This document shows, one piece after another, positions 26,046 to 38,000 of a DNA stretch of 64,000 bases; position 1 is the first letter of the stretch, and the number at the start of each line of letters is the position of its first letter. The notes below the pieces were generated by a model, which saw only the letters and a list, made by a program, of their open reading frames with translations, did not search any database and was not told where the DNA came from. The stretch comes from Enoplosus armatus (lineage: Eukaryota; Chordata; Actinopteri; Centrarchiformes; Enoplosidae). The stretch spans positions 14,692,048-14,756,047 of the forward strand of contig NC_092190.1 of assembly GCF_043641665.1 (NCBI RefSeq). Reading direction: 5' to 3'. The translations under genes were made by a program, and so were the position numbers.

Positions 26046-28679
26046 GTCTGGCTGTGGTGTTTCATCTCTCTACCAACAAGTACACAATGAAACAACGCAA
26101 ACACACAGAGGCAGGCTGGCAGGCACTCAATTCATTTTGTATTTAAGATTAGCAGCACCTGTCAGGCAGCTTGTTTGCGTAAAGCATAAATGGCTTTAGA
26201 GAAGTCGAGCCTTATGAATCAATTCAGCGAATCTGCAGTTAGAGAGACAGCATCTACAACAGCGGTTTGTTGCCAGTTTCTTTGAAGGCAAATCACAGAG
26301 CAGTGAGAGATCTTAAACGCATTTAGCCATATTTTACACACGGAGCCAATTCCTCCATTTTGGGATGTCACCATTTAAACAATCTTGCATTGTGAGTGTA
26401 ATACTATGGCGTGGAGGATACCTTTCAGCGCTAAAGCAAAGAAGATTAGCTCAGCCTACAGATGCTCGGTGTGCTGCTAACACTATTTGGTGATAAAAGC
26501 ACACCGAGCAGAATGAAAGTGAATCAATTCCAATTCACTTTACAGACAAGGCTAATTCAATCAACCATCATTTTCCACATACACACCCTAAATGGTAGCT
26601 GACATCTACAGCTGAGAGTGTGATCCCCTCTGTTGTGAGGCTAACTGCATCACTATTCCAGTACAGCAAGAAATAATAGCATCGCAAGGATTATTTTGCT
26701 GCATGTTTGTTTGGTTGAAAGGTTTATATAGCTAACTTTCAGGGAATACATTTTTACAGGTGTTGTTGGGATTTAGTTAGACCAATATTACTTAAGTGAA
26801 AGCCCTTTGCTGGTTAGGGAATGCATCTGAGCAGTGATGAGGGAACCAGCTAACTACGAGAGCTCGTTGTGGCAGTCCATCCACCAGTGTGAGTCATGCA
26901 CATCATCTTTACTGCATTCTGTCTTTGAATAATGCATGCTAGCTAGCCACATGCATCAGCAGCAGATGCACAAGCCTCTATGACATTTCTTCTCCTCACA
27001 GCAAGACTGTAGGCACCCCATCTGCACCCATCCACTCAGCAGCAAGCAGCAGTAGTAGTGCTACAGGGTACCACAAAAAGAAGTTGAGCCTCCAATAGCC
27101 CACTTGCATAAAGTGAACACCACCTTCCAGACAGTTCTGTTTTTGGAAGTTTTTGTCAGGATAGAGATTTCTCCTGCCGCTGCACTCTACTCCCTCACTG
27201 TTACAGCAGGAGCAGTCGACAGAGATGTGCAGATGTGAGAGATGAAACACACAGCACCTCAGCTCTCTCTGCATTTTGGATGCCAAAGTTCACAGCTCAT
27301 TTTGTGCCATCTGCAGCACTCTGAGGACACGCAGCTCATACCATGAGGTTACATGACCTCAGAGAAATCCCCTTGGCTCCCTTTGCATGTCACCCACTGT
27401 ATACTGTCAGTCAATATCAAAAGGTTCAGGGAGCTGCGGTTTCTGCGGTTTGACAATGTGAGGTGCAGAACCTCTCGCAGCCTCCACAGATGTTTTGTTT
27501 GTTTTTGTTTGTCTGAGAGTTTAGGATTATGTGCTTTGACTTTTAGACAGAGGAATTTTTCATCTTTTATTATTTCGTACTGGTCATGGCCAAATAGGTC
27601 TAGCAGTCATAAATCAACTGCTGCCATGTAAAACCTGTATGCCAAAAGAAGTTGGCAGCCACATTAGAGTGTCTGGAGTCTGTGCTCTCTGTATGAATGT
27701 TCACAGTGATTTTTCAAACACCATAGCTACAGCTAAACAAAAGGCAGAACCACTGAAAGTAATAAAAGTAGCATTTCTGTGACAATGCTTTGTATCAGCC
27801 TCTAGCTTTTACAAAAAGCCGCACAAAATAGATTGGAGGGTCTGCAGTATTTGCTTGTTTTGCTTCATGACTCACAGTAGCCTCAGACAGATTGCTTTTG
27901 CCAAGTCCGACACTCATTGTAAGAGCTCTGCAGAGCAATAAAAAATTGCTGAAGAGTATGACATTGCAAATAAAATCTTAACTTCAGAATGAAACATATT
28001 ATTACCACCACATTGAGTTCTATTCTCATAAGACTTGCAGGCGAAGGAGGATGAAATCAGCAGAAAACTGGCAGGGGAATTACATCTGAGACAACTGCAA
28101 GCTTCAGTAGAAGCAGTCTATTATCTATAATCATTTGGGAGGCTATCTGAAACAAGACCTTTAAACCATAACCCAACCCTCTGAAGACTGTCTACCCGCT
28201 AATAAAGCTTTTCAATTAGCACCTATCTGACGTTACAACGATAACACAAAACCAATTACATGCTGTGCTGCAGATAATTCGTAATCCACTTAATAGGTCT
28301 GATTTGACTTCCTTTTCCTTCTCCCCTTCCTCCATTGCTGCCCCGGGGCTTTTTGTTCTCCAACCAGGACAAGGTATCACTTTGAATTATCAGCATTGAA
28401 GGCACATCTAAGATAGCAGGCTGGCCATTCTCCTGGAGGTCTTGATAGTGTGTCTGTGTAGGGGGGTGTTGATGGCAGCTTTGGAGGTGATATGAGCAAA
28501 GCTAAGTTTTCATCTGTGACTTCAGGTGCTTCAGCACTTGGATTCACAGTTCAACATCACGCCTTCAATACACTTCTCTGTTCCTTGTGTTTTTCTTAGA
28601 TAATGTTGTTAATTAGCTTTAACCTTAATCGCAAGTCTACAGGAAAAATATTCAGCCTCTTTCTTTGTCTTTTCTTTCT

Positions 28680-28978
28680 ATGTTTTACATAGAACGTATT
28701 TATTTTCTGTTTTGGACTACATCTAACGACAAAATTGTTTAGTCTATAAAACACCAGAAAACTGAAAAATGCTCATCCTAATTTTCCAAAACCCAAGCTG
28801 ATGTCTAGTTTTGTCAGACCAGCAATCCAAACCCCCAAATATTCAGTTTACTATAATGTAAAACAACGAAAAACAAGGCTAGAACTTATTTAATATATTA
28901 AATAAGACAGTCGATTATGAAAATAGCCACAGACTCATTTTCTTCAGTTCGACTAATCATTTTAGCTCTACTTCTGTT
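28680..28978 (-). repeat. CGATTAGTCGATCGA repeat family, reverse copy
   Basis: Includes TTTGTCAGACCAGCAATCCAAA, AATATTCAGTTTACTATAAT and, at the far end, TTCGACTAATCATTTTAGCTC. These are reverse complements of blocks at 56.8-57.1 kb (ACAAAACAAGC, TAGTAAACTGAAT). Confidence 0.6.
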
Positions 28979-30430
28979 ACTGTTTTATCTTTGTGTATAC
29001 AGACAGATTGTTGGTCAAATATATTTCATGGAAAGAAAAAAAATGACCCTTGCACAGCCCTGATAGATGTAAAGGATTGTCATTTTTGCTTTTCAGTCTA
29101 ACTGACAAGGTATGCTGAAGAAAGAGAGCAAGCAGATCTGGGAAATGAGGCTTTCTGGAAGCAGCAGAGCTGAATAAGTAGTCTGAGTGACTGCAGCTAT
29201 TAACCTGGAGCTGTTCCAGCTTTGACAGATAACAGAGGCCTGCCTCTAATGATGCCACAGAGTCACCATGACAATCTAGCACTTTAATTGAGAGGAGAAA
29301 CAGCAAGAATTAGCTGCCTCGTTTAAATAGGACCAGCCTTTATACTACGGTGTGGAGAAATCAGCTGCAACTTTGCTGCTTGTGCAAACTAACAAACAAA
29401 AGATAAATAAATAATGAAATAAATGACAACAATAATAGTGCCATCCATGCAAAAGTTATCATGAATTTCCACGTTTTAATCAAAACAGGTCTATATAGCC
29501 ACATACGCCCATGGGATTTTCTTCATAGTGCAGCTGACATGAGACAACCCATCACATGTATCACACAATTCACAAATCAAGTCATAATCTGCATCAAAAT
29601 GACACTTCAGTAGAGTCTTTTTGCACGTCTCACTGCGTGCTCTCCCTGTTTAGAAAAGCAAACAAAAGTCCTTTTTGCTTCAGGCTGATTTATACGAATG
29701 GGTGGGGGGGGATGGTAGATGCATTTATCAAATATGGCAATTTGCTTAATGGACTCTGACAAAGCCATTGGCGGTCTTTATTTAGATGCAGATGACTTCC
29801 TCCATACTGGCTTCCTCTGTCACTGGCAGAGCTGCCTGTCAGGGAAAAGGGAAGGAAGCTCCCTCCTGTTTCTACAGGCTGACAGTCAATCACTATCGCT
29901 GTCTGTCTGTATATAAGACTGATTTGCTGCCTGTCTATTCTCCCTCTTAACCCCCTTTGGCTGCCACTATTTCCCCTTCACTCTGTATAAATTCTCCATT
30001 AATGCAGCAAAAAGAGGACTAACCACCTCTCAGTTGGACTGCTCCATGTGTATGAAGGCACGGAGGCACCATGGTCATGGCTGTCATGATGTAAAAAATG
30101 GGAAGTTTTGCTGAGAGAAATACTAACAGTTCTAAAACTGTGTCTGTGTTTCATTACATCCAGCACCATATCACTCAAAAGCAAATCTGTCACTCCTAAA
30201 CGCAGCGTGGTGAAATAGTAAGACAAAATAGTGTTTCGAATTTTTTCAGTTTGACAGCACTCAACATTATACACCGTGACTTTTAACAAATATGCCAGCA
30301 AAAATTAAGCTATTCTGTATTCAATTGCTGTATTGCTTACAGGATAAGTTTTAGGCCTGGAAGAGCTGATAAGCATGCAACCAGCATACTGAACGCAGGG
30401 CTTTCCTGCTATCAAAAAACGTATAGAGCA

Positions 30431-30449
30431 GTGTGTGTGTGTGTGTGTG
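30431..30449. repeat. (GT)n microsatellite
   Basis: Nineteen bases of GT, then CGTGTGTTG. Confidence 0.85.
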
Positions 30450-30889
30450 CGTGTGTTGAGAGGAGTGAGATGGGGAGGAGGGGTGGTTCAATGTTGAGGC
30501 AACAGTGCCCTCTTGGAAAAACAAGCATTGGTCCCTGCTGTTGGATGTTGAATATTTTCTGTCTTATCACACAATTCTGTTGTTTGATGCACCAATGATC
30601 TTTTATACACAGTTTGTGCATAACAATATCCACATTTGCAAATGTGTCAATTAAAAACTACATTTTCTCTTGAAGAAATACTTAATTTCACTGGTGTCAA
30701 GAGTGAAATTAAATAAATTTGAATTTAAACTTTTTTTGGCATCACAAAAACACTTTCTTCTTCAACTACTGATTACACATTAAAAACCTTGTGTACTTCC
30801 ATCATCGCGTCCATTAGCTGTTACTGCATACATTTAGACGTCTGCTTTTTGAACTTGTAGGTTAGAATTTTGTTTTACACTGCTGCAAT

Positions 30890-31160
30890 CTAAAGGGGAA
30901 ACGATTAGTCCATTCATTGATTTGCCGATCGACAGAATAATAATTGGCAACAATTTTGATAATCACTTAATCATTTCAGTCATTTGTCAAACAAAAGCCA
31001 AACATTTTCTGAGCAAGACATGTGAAGATGTCGTCTTTGGCTCTTGTGTTGTGGTATTTTTTCTCTGCTTTCTAACATTTCATGGACTGATTGATAAATC
31101 AAAAAATGAATCTGCAGATTAATCGATAATGAAAATAATCGCTAGTTGCAGCCCTACAGA
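30890..31160 (+). repeat. CGATTAGTCGATCGA repeat family, near-complete copy
   Basis: Starts AACGATTAGTCCATTCATTG, continues CCGATCGACAGAATAATAAT, and ends GATTAATCGATAATGAAAAT and CGCTAGTTGCAGCCCTA. The ends are well kept and this is the clearest copy of the family here. Confidence 0.7.
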
Positions 31161-33399
31161 AATTCTTTTTTGTCTATTGTTTGTAAAATAATGCATCCCA
31201 CCAGAAGAAAGAAGACAGACAATGACAAGAAAACAAATTAAGATAGTTTTGTTTGTTTTGAACAATTCCTACAACACACAAAGCTACAGACCAACTGGGA
31301 TTTCTACATTTGTTTTCAATTAGACTAAAGCCCTTTGGGCATGTGCGGATGAGGATGGTAGGATGAAGACTCTTCCAGAAATAAACACAACAAATGCAGT
31401 TCTTCTTTAATGAGGCTTAAGCATGACTTCTGTGCTCAAGATGTGCTAATGGAGATTAATCGTCAGCACTCCTCGGTGTCTTTCATCATCCAGGAGAGAT
31501 TAACAGCAATCCACCGAGGAAGATAATAAGTGGTTTGTACAAGTCCACATAGGGACCGAAGGCCTCCTGAGAGACAGGGGAAGGACCTGCATTGTACCAT
31601 GGAAACCTCAAACATTAGTATGGAAACCAACTTCAAGCAAAGACCTTCAAAGTCTGTCAGACAAATGGCCTGTGGCAAAGACTCTGACATCCTGCAGAAC
31701 GAGCCTCTCTGAAGTCAGTCGAGGGTCAGTGGTGAAGAACTGTTGGGTTTACACGTCTTTTATTTGAAGTATTTTGTTTGATGTTTATGAAGCACAATGT
31801 TTTGAGGCTAAAATCTAAAAAAAAAAAAGCCTTTGCTTTGAGACATATTTTAAGTGGACAAGTACACAGAAGTGTGTCAGTAACTGCACGGGGAACCTAA
31901 ATGAGTCAGACACTATCTTAAAATAAACACAACTACAACAACTATTTGCTTCTCAGTCTTGTTGATGCATCCAGATTTTTAAGAATATTCGTAACATAAA
32001 TAGTGAGCTCTCAGGCCATGATTACTCACCACCTATCAAGATACAGACAACAACATATACATTTTACGTGTGCATCCATCCTTGTCTGAACATGTGCCTT
32101 ATTGACATTGTGATCAATTCAGCTTCACAGGTTTGAATGAGATTGTGACATCTAGTCTAAATACCCTCGAATAATCTTCTCCCAGTGCTTTCCCCTGGGA
32201 CAGAACAATCACATCTCAGTTTGCTGGAGCATATCTGTTCAGCATATAGTCAACCGCAAGCAGGCAGCAGCAGTCATTACTGATGACATTTGATGACACA
32301 AAGGTCAATTTGCATTGTTGCACATGGGACAAAAGCGTCAAATCAATGTTTCTCATTGACTTGATAGAGCAAAAGCAATCACCTCCTTGCATCTTTCAAA
32401 AACACAGGCCTGCATATTACACACAGTACGAATCTTATTTCTGCGGGCGAGCGCTGTGTCAGGACCTTGTCACAGCCACCATGATGGAGGGGAGGTGATT
32501 GTTGTTCCCATCTGGCTGCATAATGAGCTCAGAGCGAGACACAGGGTCACTTATGGAAACATGTCATACGCTACATGCAGCAAAGTGGGAGCAAAACAAT
32601 CTGTGGGGCTGTTGATAGCATAAAGGGTCCTGCCATTTATTTTTGAGCGTCTCATTTTATAATTCTCTGTCACACTAACTGTCACAGCGCACTGTGATTT
32701 GTACAAAATTACTGTAATTGTTCAACTTGTTTTTTCGGGGGCCCACTTTGTGAGGGAGGAGGCTGTGGAGCTGAACTGCTTAAGTGCAGCAGTTCATTGA
32801 AATTCATGTGGAAAGAGCATGCAAAAGTGGTCTGATCTCTTTAGAGGACCTATTTCACTATTAAATAAAATGTTACAGTCGGAGGGAAACCTCTTTGAGG
32901 TGTCAGGAGTATACTGGGTGAGGACGTAGGAGAGTTTCAACACCAAAGGGAAGACATAGGCTACTTCTATAGTGTGTTTTTTAAAGGAAATCAAATTCAC
33001 AAAACGTCTGATTCCGTACACTAATGTGGCATTTGTAGAAACACAAACTAGCATACATCACACACACATTGTGCTTTTTTTAGTAAGTGAAGAAGTGTAA
33101 GAATATAATGGTAACTGACTGTTGTTTTGGTCTTTTAATTCTCATAAACACAGACGCAAAGCAAATACATCCTTCATCACAACTGGGCGTCACTCTTGGC
33201 AAAGACTACAAAATTTGGGTAACACTTTAGGTTACAGTCTTCGATTACAGGGGAATTGTTGTACATAAAGAGTAAGAATAAAATAACAGTATGTACAAAT
33301 ACAAACATGTAAGTACAGGGAAGAAGGCAACGCCCTGTCTTTGTGGGGGGCTGTTTCAAAAGCTCATTTTGTTTATTTGTATACAGTGTAAATCTGTGC

Positions 33400-33642
33400 T
33401 TAAAGGTGATAATTTCCAAGTCCAAGGTGATGTCTTCAAATGTCTTGTTTTGTCCGACAAGTGGCCCAAAACCCAAAGATATTCAGTTTATTATCGTAGA
33501 AGACAAAGAAAACCATATAGGAGAATCTGACACCAGCAAATGTTTGGCTTTTTTTCTCGAAAAATGCTAATTATCAAAATTGATTTTTTTTCGTCAATCA
33601 ACCAATCAATTAATCGACTCGCTCAGCTCTAACCAGTTATTT
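33400..33642 (-). repeat. CGATTAGTCGATCGA repeat family, reverse copy
   Basis: Includes TTCCAAGTCCAAGGTGATGT, TGTCTTGTTTTGTCCGACAA, AACCCAAAGATATTCAGTTT and CAATTAATCGACTCGCTCAG, in reverse order relative to 30.9 kb. Confidence 0.65.
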
Positions 33643-33929
33643 AATTGGGAGAGAGCCCCCCCTAATCAAATTACCACACACTCATTTGATACGCAGGAAG
33701 AACTGTACCATAGCAGTGGGCTGGTTTAAAATATAACCTGCCGTGTGTTGTTTACATTGTGCACTGTACTTAGTGCTTGGGTAATTAGAGGTGACAGTTT
33801 ATTTTTGCCCCAGGGTCATGATCCTCTCTGCATCTCGAGAGGGGGTTTCGAGCACAAGGAAAGTGTTAAGGGCATCTTAATCCACCACACTCTGCAGAAA
33901 AGACACACTTCTTGACAGTTAGCTGTACT

Positions 33930-34350
33930 CAGTGGTGGAAGAATCACTCAGATTTATAGACTCTGGAAATCTATTTTCTCAATCAGCTTTTCACTATGAG
34001 CCACTGGCTCCAACATGAACACACAATCTTCTGCCAAAATTTGAACAATTTTGGTTATTTCACATGACAGATTTCTGTGTTAGCTTTTTTTGTCTGTGCT
34101 CTTCTCATTGGTTTGAAGTGGGAAGGGCTCAAATCTCATCAAACCACACCCACAGAGAGTATTTTAATGTTAAACTCTTAATAAATTATAACTAAAAATG
34201 TTTTTTTTACATAATTAATCTTGGATATTTAATGTTATACAGAAATACTTGGTTTAATAATACATATAAATAAATATTTAATGAAGTAGTATACAGTGAA
34301 ATGGAAATACTAGTAAGTATAGTAAGTAATGCCTACCTCAAAACTGTATT
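33930..34350 (-). repeat. Fragments of the TACTTAAGTAC family upstream of nme8
   Basis: CAGTGGTGGAAGAATCACTC (33,932-33,951) is the reverse of the family end. Further on, CTACCTCAAAACTGTATTTA and AAATACAGGACTTTCCACC (34,334-34,373) resemble the reversed GAGGTACTTGTAC block. The middle is non-matching. Low-confidence broken copy. Confidence 0.35.
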
Positions 34351-34843
34351 TAAATACAGGACTTTCCACCCTTGCTACACTGTGCCTAATAAAATAAAAT
34401 AACATGAATGCAGGTACTACTGATATCAGACTGGGGAGTTTTCTGCACCCTATTATCATAATAACACTGCAGAGCCTTGATAGCACATTATCATTGGATA
34501 ACATACTGTTTGAAGCCCCTAAGATTAATAGAATTATAGCTGATGGCGATAAAATAAACAGATAAAAAAAACAACCTCCAGAGATACAAGAATATCGAAC
34601 TGAGTCGAAACGGGATAGAGATAACACAGAGGTAAGGCTTTGTTTCCGGTGTAGAATTAGTTTGTAACAGCGACCCATTGGGAACAGTTGAAAGAGACTA
34701 CCATGTGCCATTAACCTAATCCAACTGCGTAGCAATAATAAAGCACGACCTGCACTGGCATTAATTAATAGCAACCACCCATGCTAACTTCAGTCAGAGG
34801 ATAGCTTAGATCCCTGAGATGGCCCCGGAAGGCGGAAGGCGCC

Positions 34844-34857
34844 GTTGCCTAGCAACC
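34844..34857 (+). promoter_or_regulatory. RFX X-box upstream of nme8
   Basis: The 14-mer GTTGCCTAGCAACC is a perfect inverted palindrome and matches the RFX X-box consensus (GTNRCC, 0-3 nt, RGYAAC) on both half-sites with a 2-nt spacer. It ends 167 bp before the nme8 ATG, in a short GC-rich patch (about 34,820-34,880). X-boxes drive RFX2/RFX3-dependent transcription of motile-cilia genes. NME8 is an axonemal protein linked to primary ciliary dyskinesia, so position and gene function agree. Binding is inferred, not shown. Confidence 0.8.
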
Positions 34858-35023
34858 CAGGGGCCAAACAAGCGCGAGCAGCATCTGAGGAGTTAGGCGA
34901 CGTGAGATATTAGCAACTCGGCTCATTAGCATTTCAGGTCGCTAATTAAACTTATCTTTAAGATATTGCTTGGCGATTGATAACCCTTTTAGATATAGCC
35001 ATTTAATTTGACGTAGTAATCAA

Positions 35024-38000
35024 ATGGCAGGCAAGAAGAAAGAAGCAAGTCTGCAGGTTGGAACAATACAGCGTGGCTTTCTGTAATTTAGCTATTGTTG
35101 ACTGGCGTCTTCTACTGCCTCAGTGTTTTAAGCTACCTTTTTGAAGCCCTGATATTAATTCGGTTTTTCTTCCAGGCGTCTGTCACAAACCAAGAGCAGT
35201 GGGAGGAGATGCGTGCAACCAAAGGTTTAACAGGTAAGAACTTCAAGAAGTAAAAGACTTGTTGTTATGTTGAAAGTGAATACCACTGATCATCAGTTCA
35301 TTACTGTTGTACAGGTGTAACTTGTAAAAAAAAAAAAAAGCAGTCTGTGTGAATGTGCTCTGACTTTGTGATTGTAATTTATTGTATGCTGCTGCCCCAC
35401 TGTGTTCATTGGGATAACTGCAGTTCCTCTCTGTCTGTCCTCTCTCTAATACACACACACTGTCTCTCTTCTAGTTGTAGATGTGTACCAACAGTGGTGT
35501 GGTCCCTGCCGAGCTGTGGTTAGTCTCCTACGAAAAATAAAGAACGAACTGGGTGATGACCTATTACATTTTGCCACAGTAAGCTGCGAGTGAATTTAAA
35601 ATGTGAAGAATTTAAATTGAAACCAGCATTTGTGGGGGAGCAGCCCTAAACGTGTATGTGTTTGTGTGCTGCAGGCAGAGGCAGACAGCATTGATGCTCT
35701 GGAGAAGTATCGAGGGAAATGTGAGCCCACCTTCCTCCTCTATGGGGTGAGTGTATGTGTGTGTATATGCCTGCTTGTACACTAAATGTGTGTGTTCATG
35801 GTTCAGCACATATCAGCTCTGCGTGTTCTAGTTATTTCTAGATTTATGTGTATTTTCTCTCTATATTTCTTTTCTCATTTTTATCCTGGGCCTGCTGTAG
35901 TCAAAGCATATCTGTATGCCACTGCTTGTTAGTTAAATTTAATTAAAAACATAAAAAGGTCTTTGTGTTGAATGAACAGGGTGGGGAGCTGGTGGCTGTG
36001 CTGCGAGGGGCCAACGCTCCTCTCCTTCAGAGGATGATTGTAGAGGAACTGGCCAAGGAGAAGCTGGTTCTGGAGCAAGGTGGTGAGCGCAAAGCGGTGA
36101 GCCATGAGATACACACATATTCATATACACAGTTACACCGTATCCATTCACACATATGTTAATTCTAGAGCTGAAACAATAAGCCTTTTCACAGTTGACG
36201 TTTTGACTTGTCATAGTAGGAAAAACACAGGTATCAGCTGTAACAGTAACAATGGCTCCACTCTATTTAAGTGCCCCAGTAAGCCATGACAACCAGCACC
36301 CTGAAACTGAAGCACTTATATGAAATTCAGCCACCATTGCAGTTAATTTATTATTTACACCTGTGCTTTTCCTACTGTGACATGTCAAAATGTCTTCTGT
36401 ATAAAAGGGATATTAGTCAATGAGTCGATTAGTCAATCGACAGAAAGTTGATCAGCAACACACCCGCCACATACAATCAGACAAAGAAGAGGTTGCAGCA
36501 AATAGTTGTTCATGGATGCCAAGATATAATCAGGCACAGGCTGAGGATGTATGATTTAAAAAAGGTAACTTAAGTAAATGAAATAAACTGTACAGACAAC
36601 CACACTCAGAAAGGCGTATAAATCAGCGTACACCACCAAGTTGCCGCAGAGTCCATTTGCCAGTGAAGGGACCCCATATTAAAGTAATTTTTCAAGCAAA
36701 AGGCCAAAATTCTCTGGTTCCAGCTTTTCTTTGTGATAGTAAACTGAATGTCATTGGATATCGGACAAAACAAGCTTTTTGTAGAAATCACCCTAGGTTG
36801 CCAGATTTTTCATTGATTCAGTGTTTTTATTTGGTTTTGTTGTGTCCGTCAGGTTAAAGATGATGGTCTGGTGGATGATGAGAAGAAAGAAGATGAGGAG
36901 ACATCGCAGCAGTCAGAAAATGAAGAAAGCATAATTGGTACTGTAGAAACAATTTAATCATATTAGTGGTCAATTTATAAACTGCCATTGGCATAATTGA
37001 TGGTACTATTGCTGCTATGACTGCCATTGCTGTTTGCCAGTGTCACCATGATGATCATCACTCAAGCTGCCCTTTTTTCCTGTAGTTCCTGCCAGTAAAT
37101 CCTACACAGTTGCCATCATCAAACCAGATGCTGTTGCTCACGGCAAAGCAAATGAGATCATTATGAAGGTACACAGAGACCAACACTGCTCACATTCTGA
37201 GAAGACAAGATTGTCTCAAGCTTTTCTGCTGATGTTAGTTCATTATCCTGATGTTACTCTCCTGGGTAGATTCAAGACGCTGGGTTTGAGATCCTGGCCC
37301 ACGAGGAACGCACGCTGACCGAGGTTGAGGCTCGAGATTTTTACCAGCACAAAGCATCAGAGGTGAGAATAGAATAGAATAGAATAATAGCAACAAGGGA
37401 CATACCACACATCGCAGCGTTTGGCATACTTCTTAAGCCGCTGATCAGTTCAGTGTATGTTTGAGAGATTAATCCGGGCAATTTAAATTCTGAGTCAACA
37501 TCCTAATGGGAGAGCAGTCACGACCAGTGCAAAAATCATTTCAATTACTTTGTAATACATCACACTTCCATTTGCATTTCTGCACAGGGCTCGAAATAGA
37601 TCTGCTGCGTAAGCAACTTTTTTTTTTTTTGCTTATCACGCTGTTTGTGATGAAACTAAACGATTAGAGATTCAGAACTACAAAATATGTGAGAAAAGGT
37701 GGCCAGGTAAAGTGATAATTTTTACTGCATTTATTGTATCTGCCTGAATTTATACTATTTATCTTCTCGTTGTCTCACTTTGTAAATGTAAGGCCTGATT
37801 CAAGAAGCAGGTTTACTGAGTTATCTGGATAACTTTGCTTTGTAAAACACAGAACCCCCTCAAATCTGGACTGTGGACTGATGTAAAATGACTTGTTTCT
37901 GGTTTTATGTGTTCATTAACATATGTGTATGCTCTTGTCTCTATGTGATTGTGTGTATGTAGGCTTACTTTGAGGACTTGGTGCAGTTTATGTCCAGTGG

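Larger units (their letters stand above)
1..34800. other. Gene-poor intergenic region with repeats
   Basis: No open frame here resembles a protein family I know, except a retrotransposon tail at 24.2 kb. Open frames are short, begin and end at random, and overlap on both strands. The stretch contains microsatellites, dispersed teleost-type repeats (listed separately) and AT-rich unique blocks that may be regulatory. In human, the far side of SMARCAL1 carries RPL37A, IGFBP2 and IGFBP5. I looked for these and saw no matching exon. Non-coding RNA genes cannot be excluded by eye. Confidence 0.7.

Noticed and set aside
34310..34774. 154-codon open frame on the minus strand just upstream of nme8
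   Set aside because: It overlaps repeat fragments, has no recognisable family, no domain pattern and no flanking splice or promoter signals. Its hydrophobic look follows from AT-rich composition.
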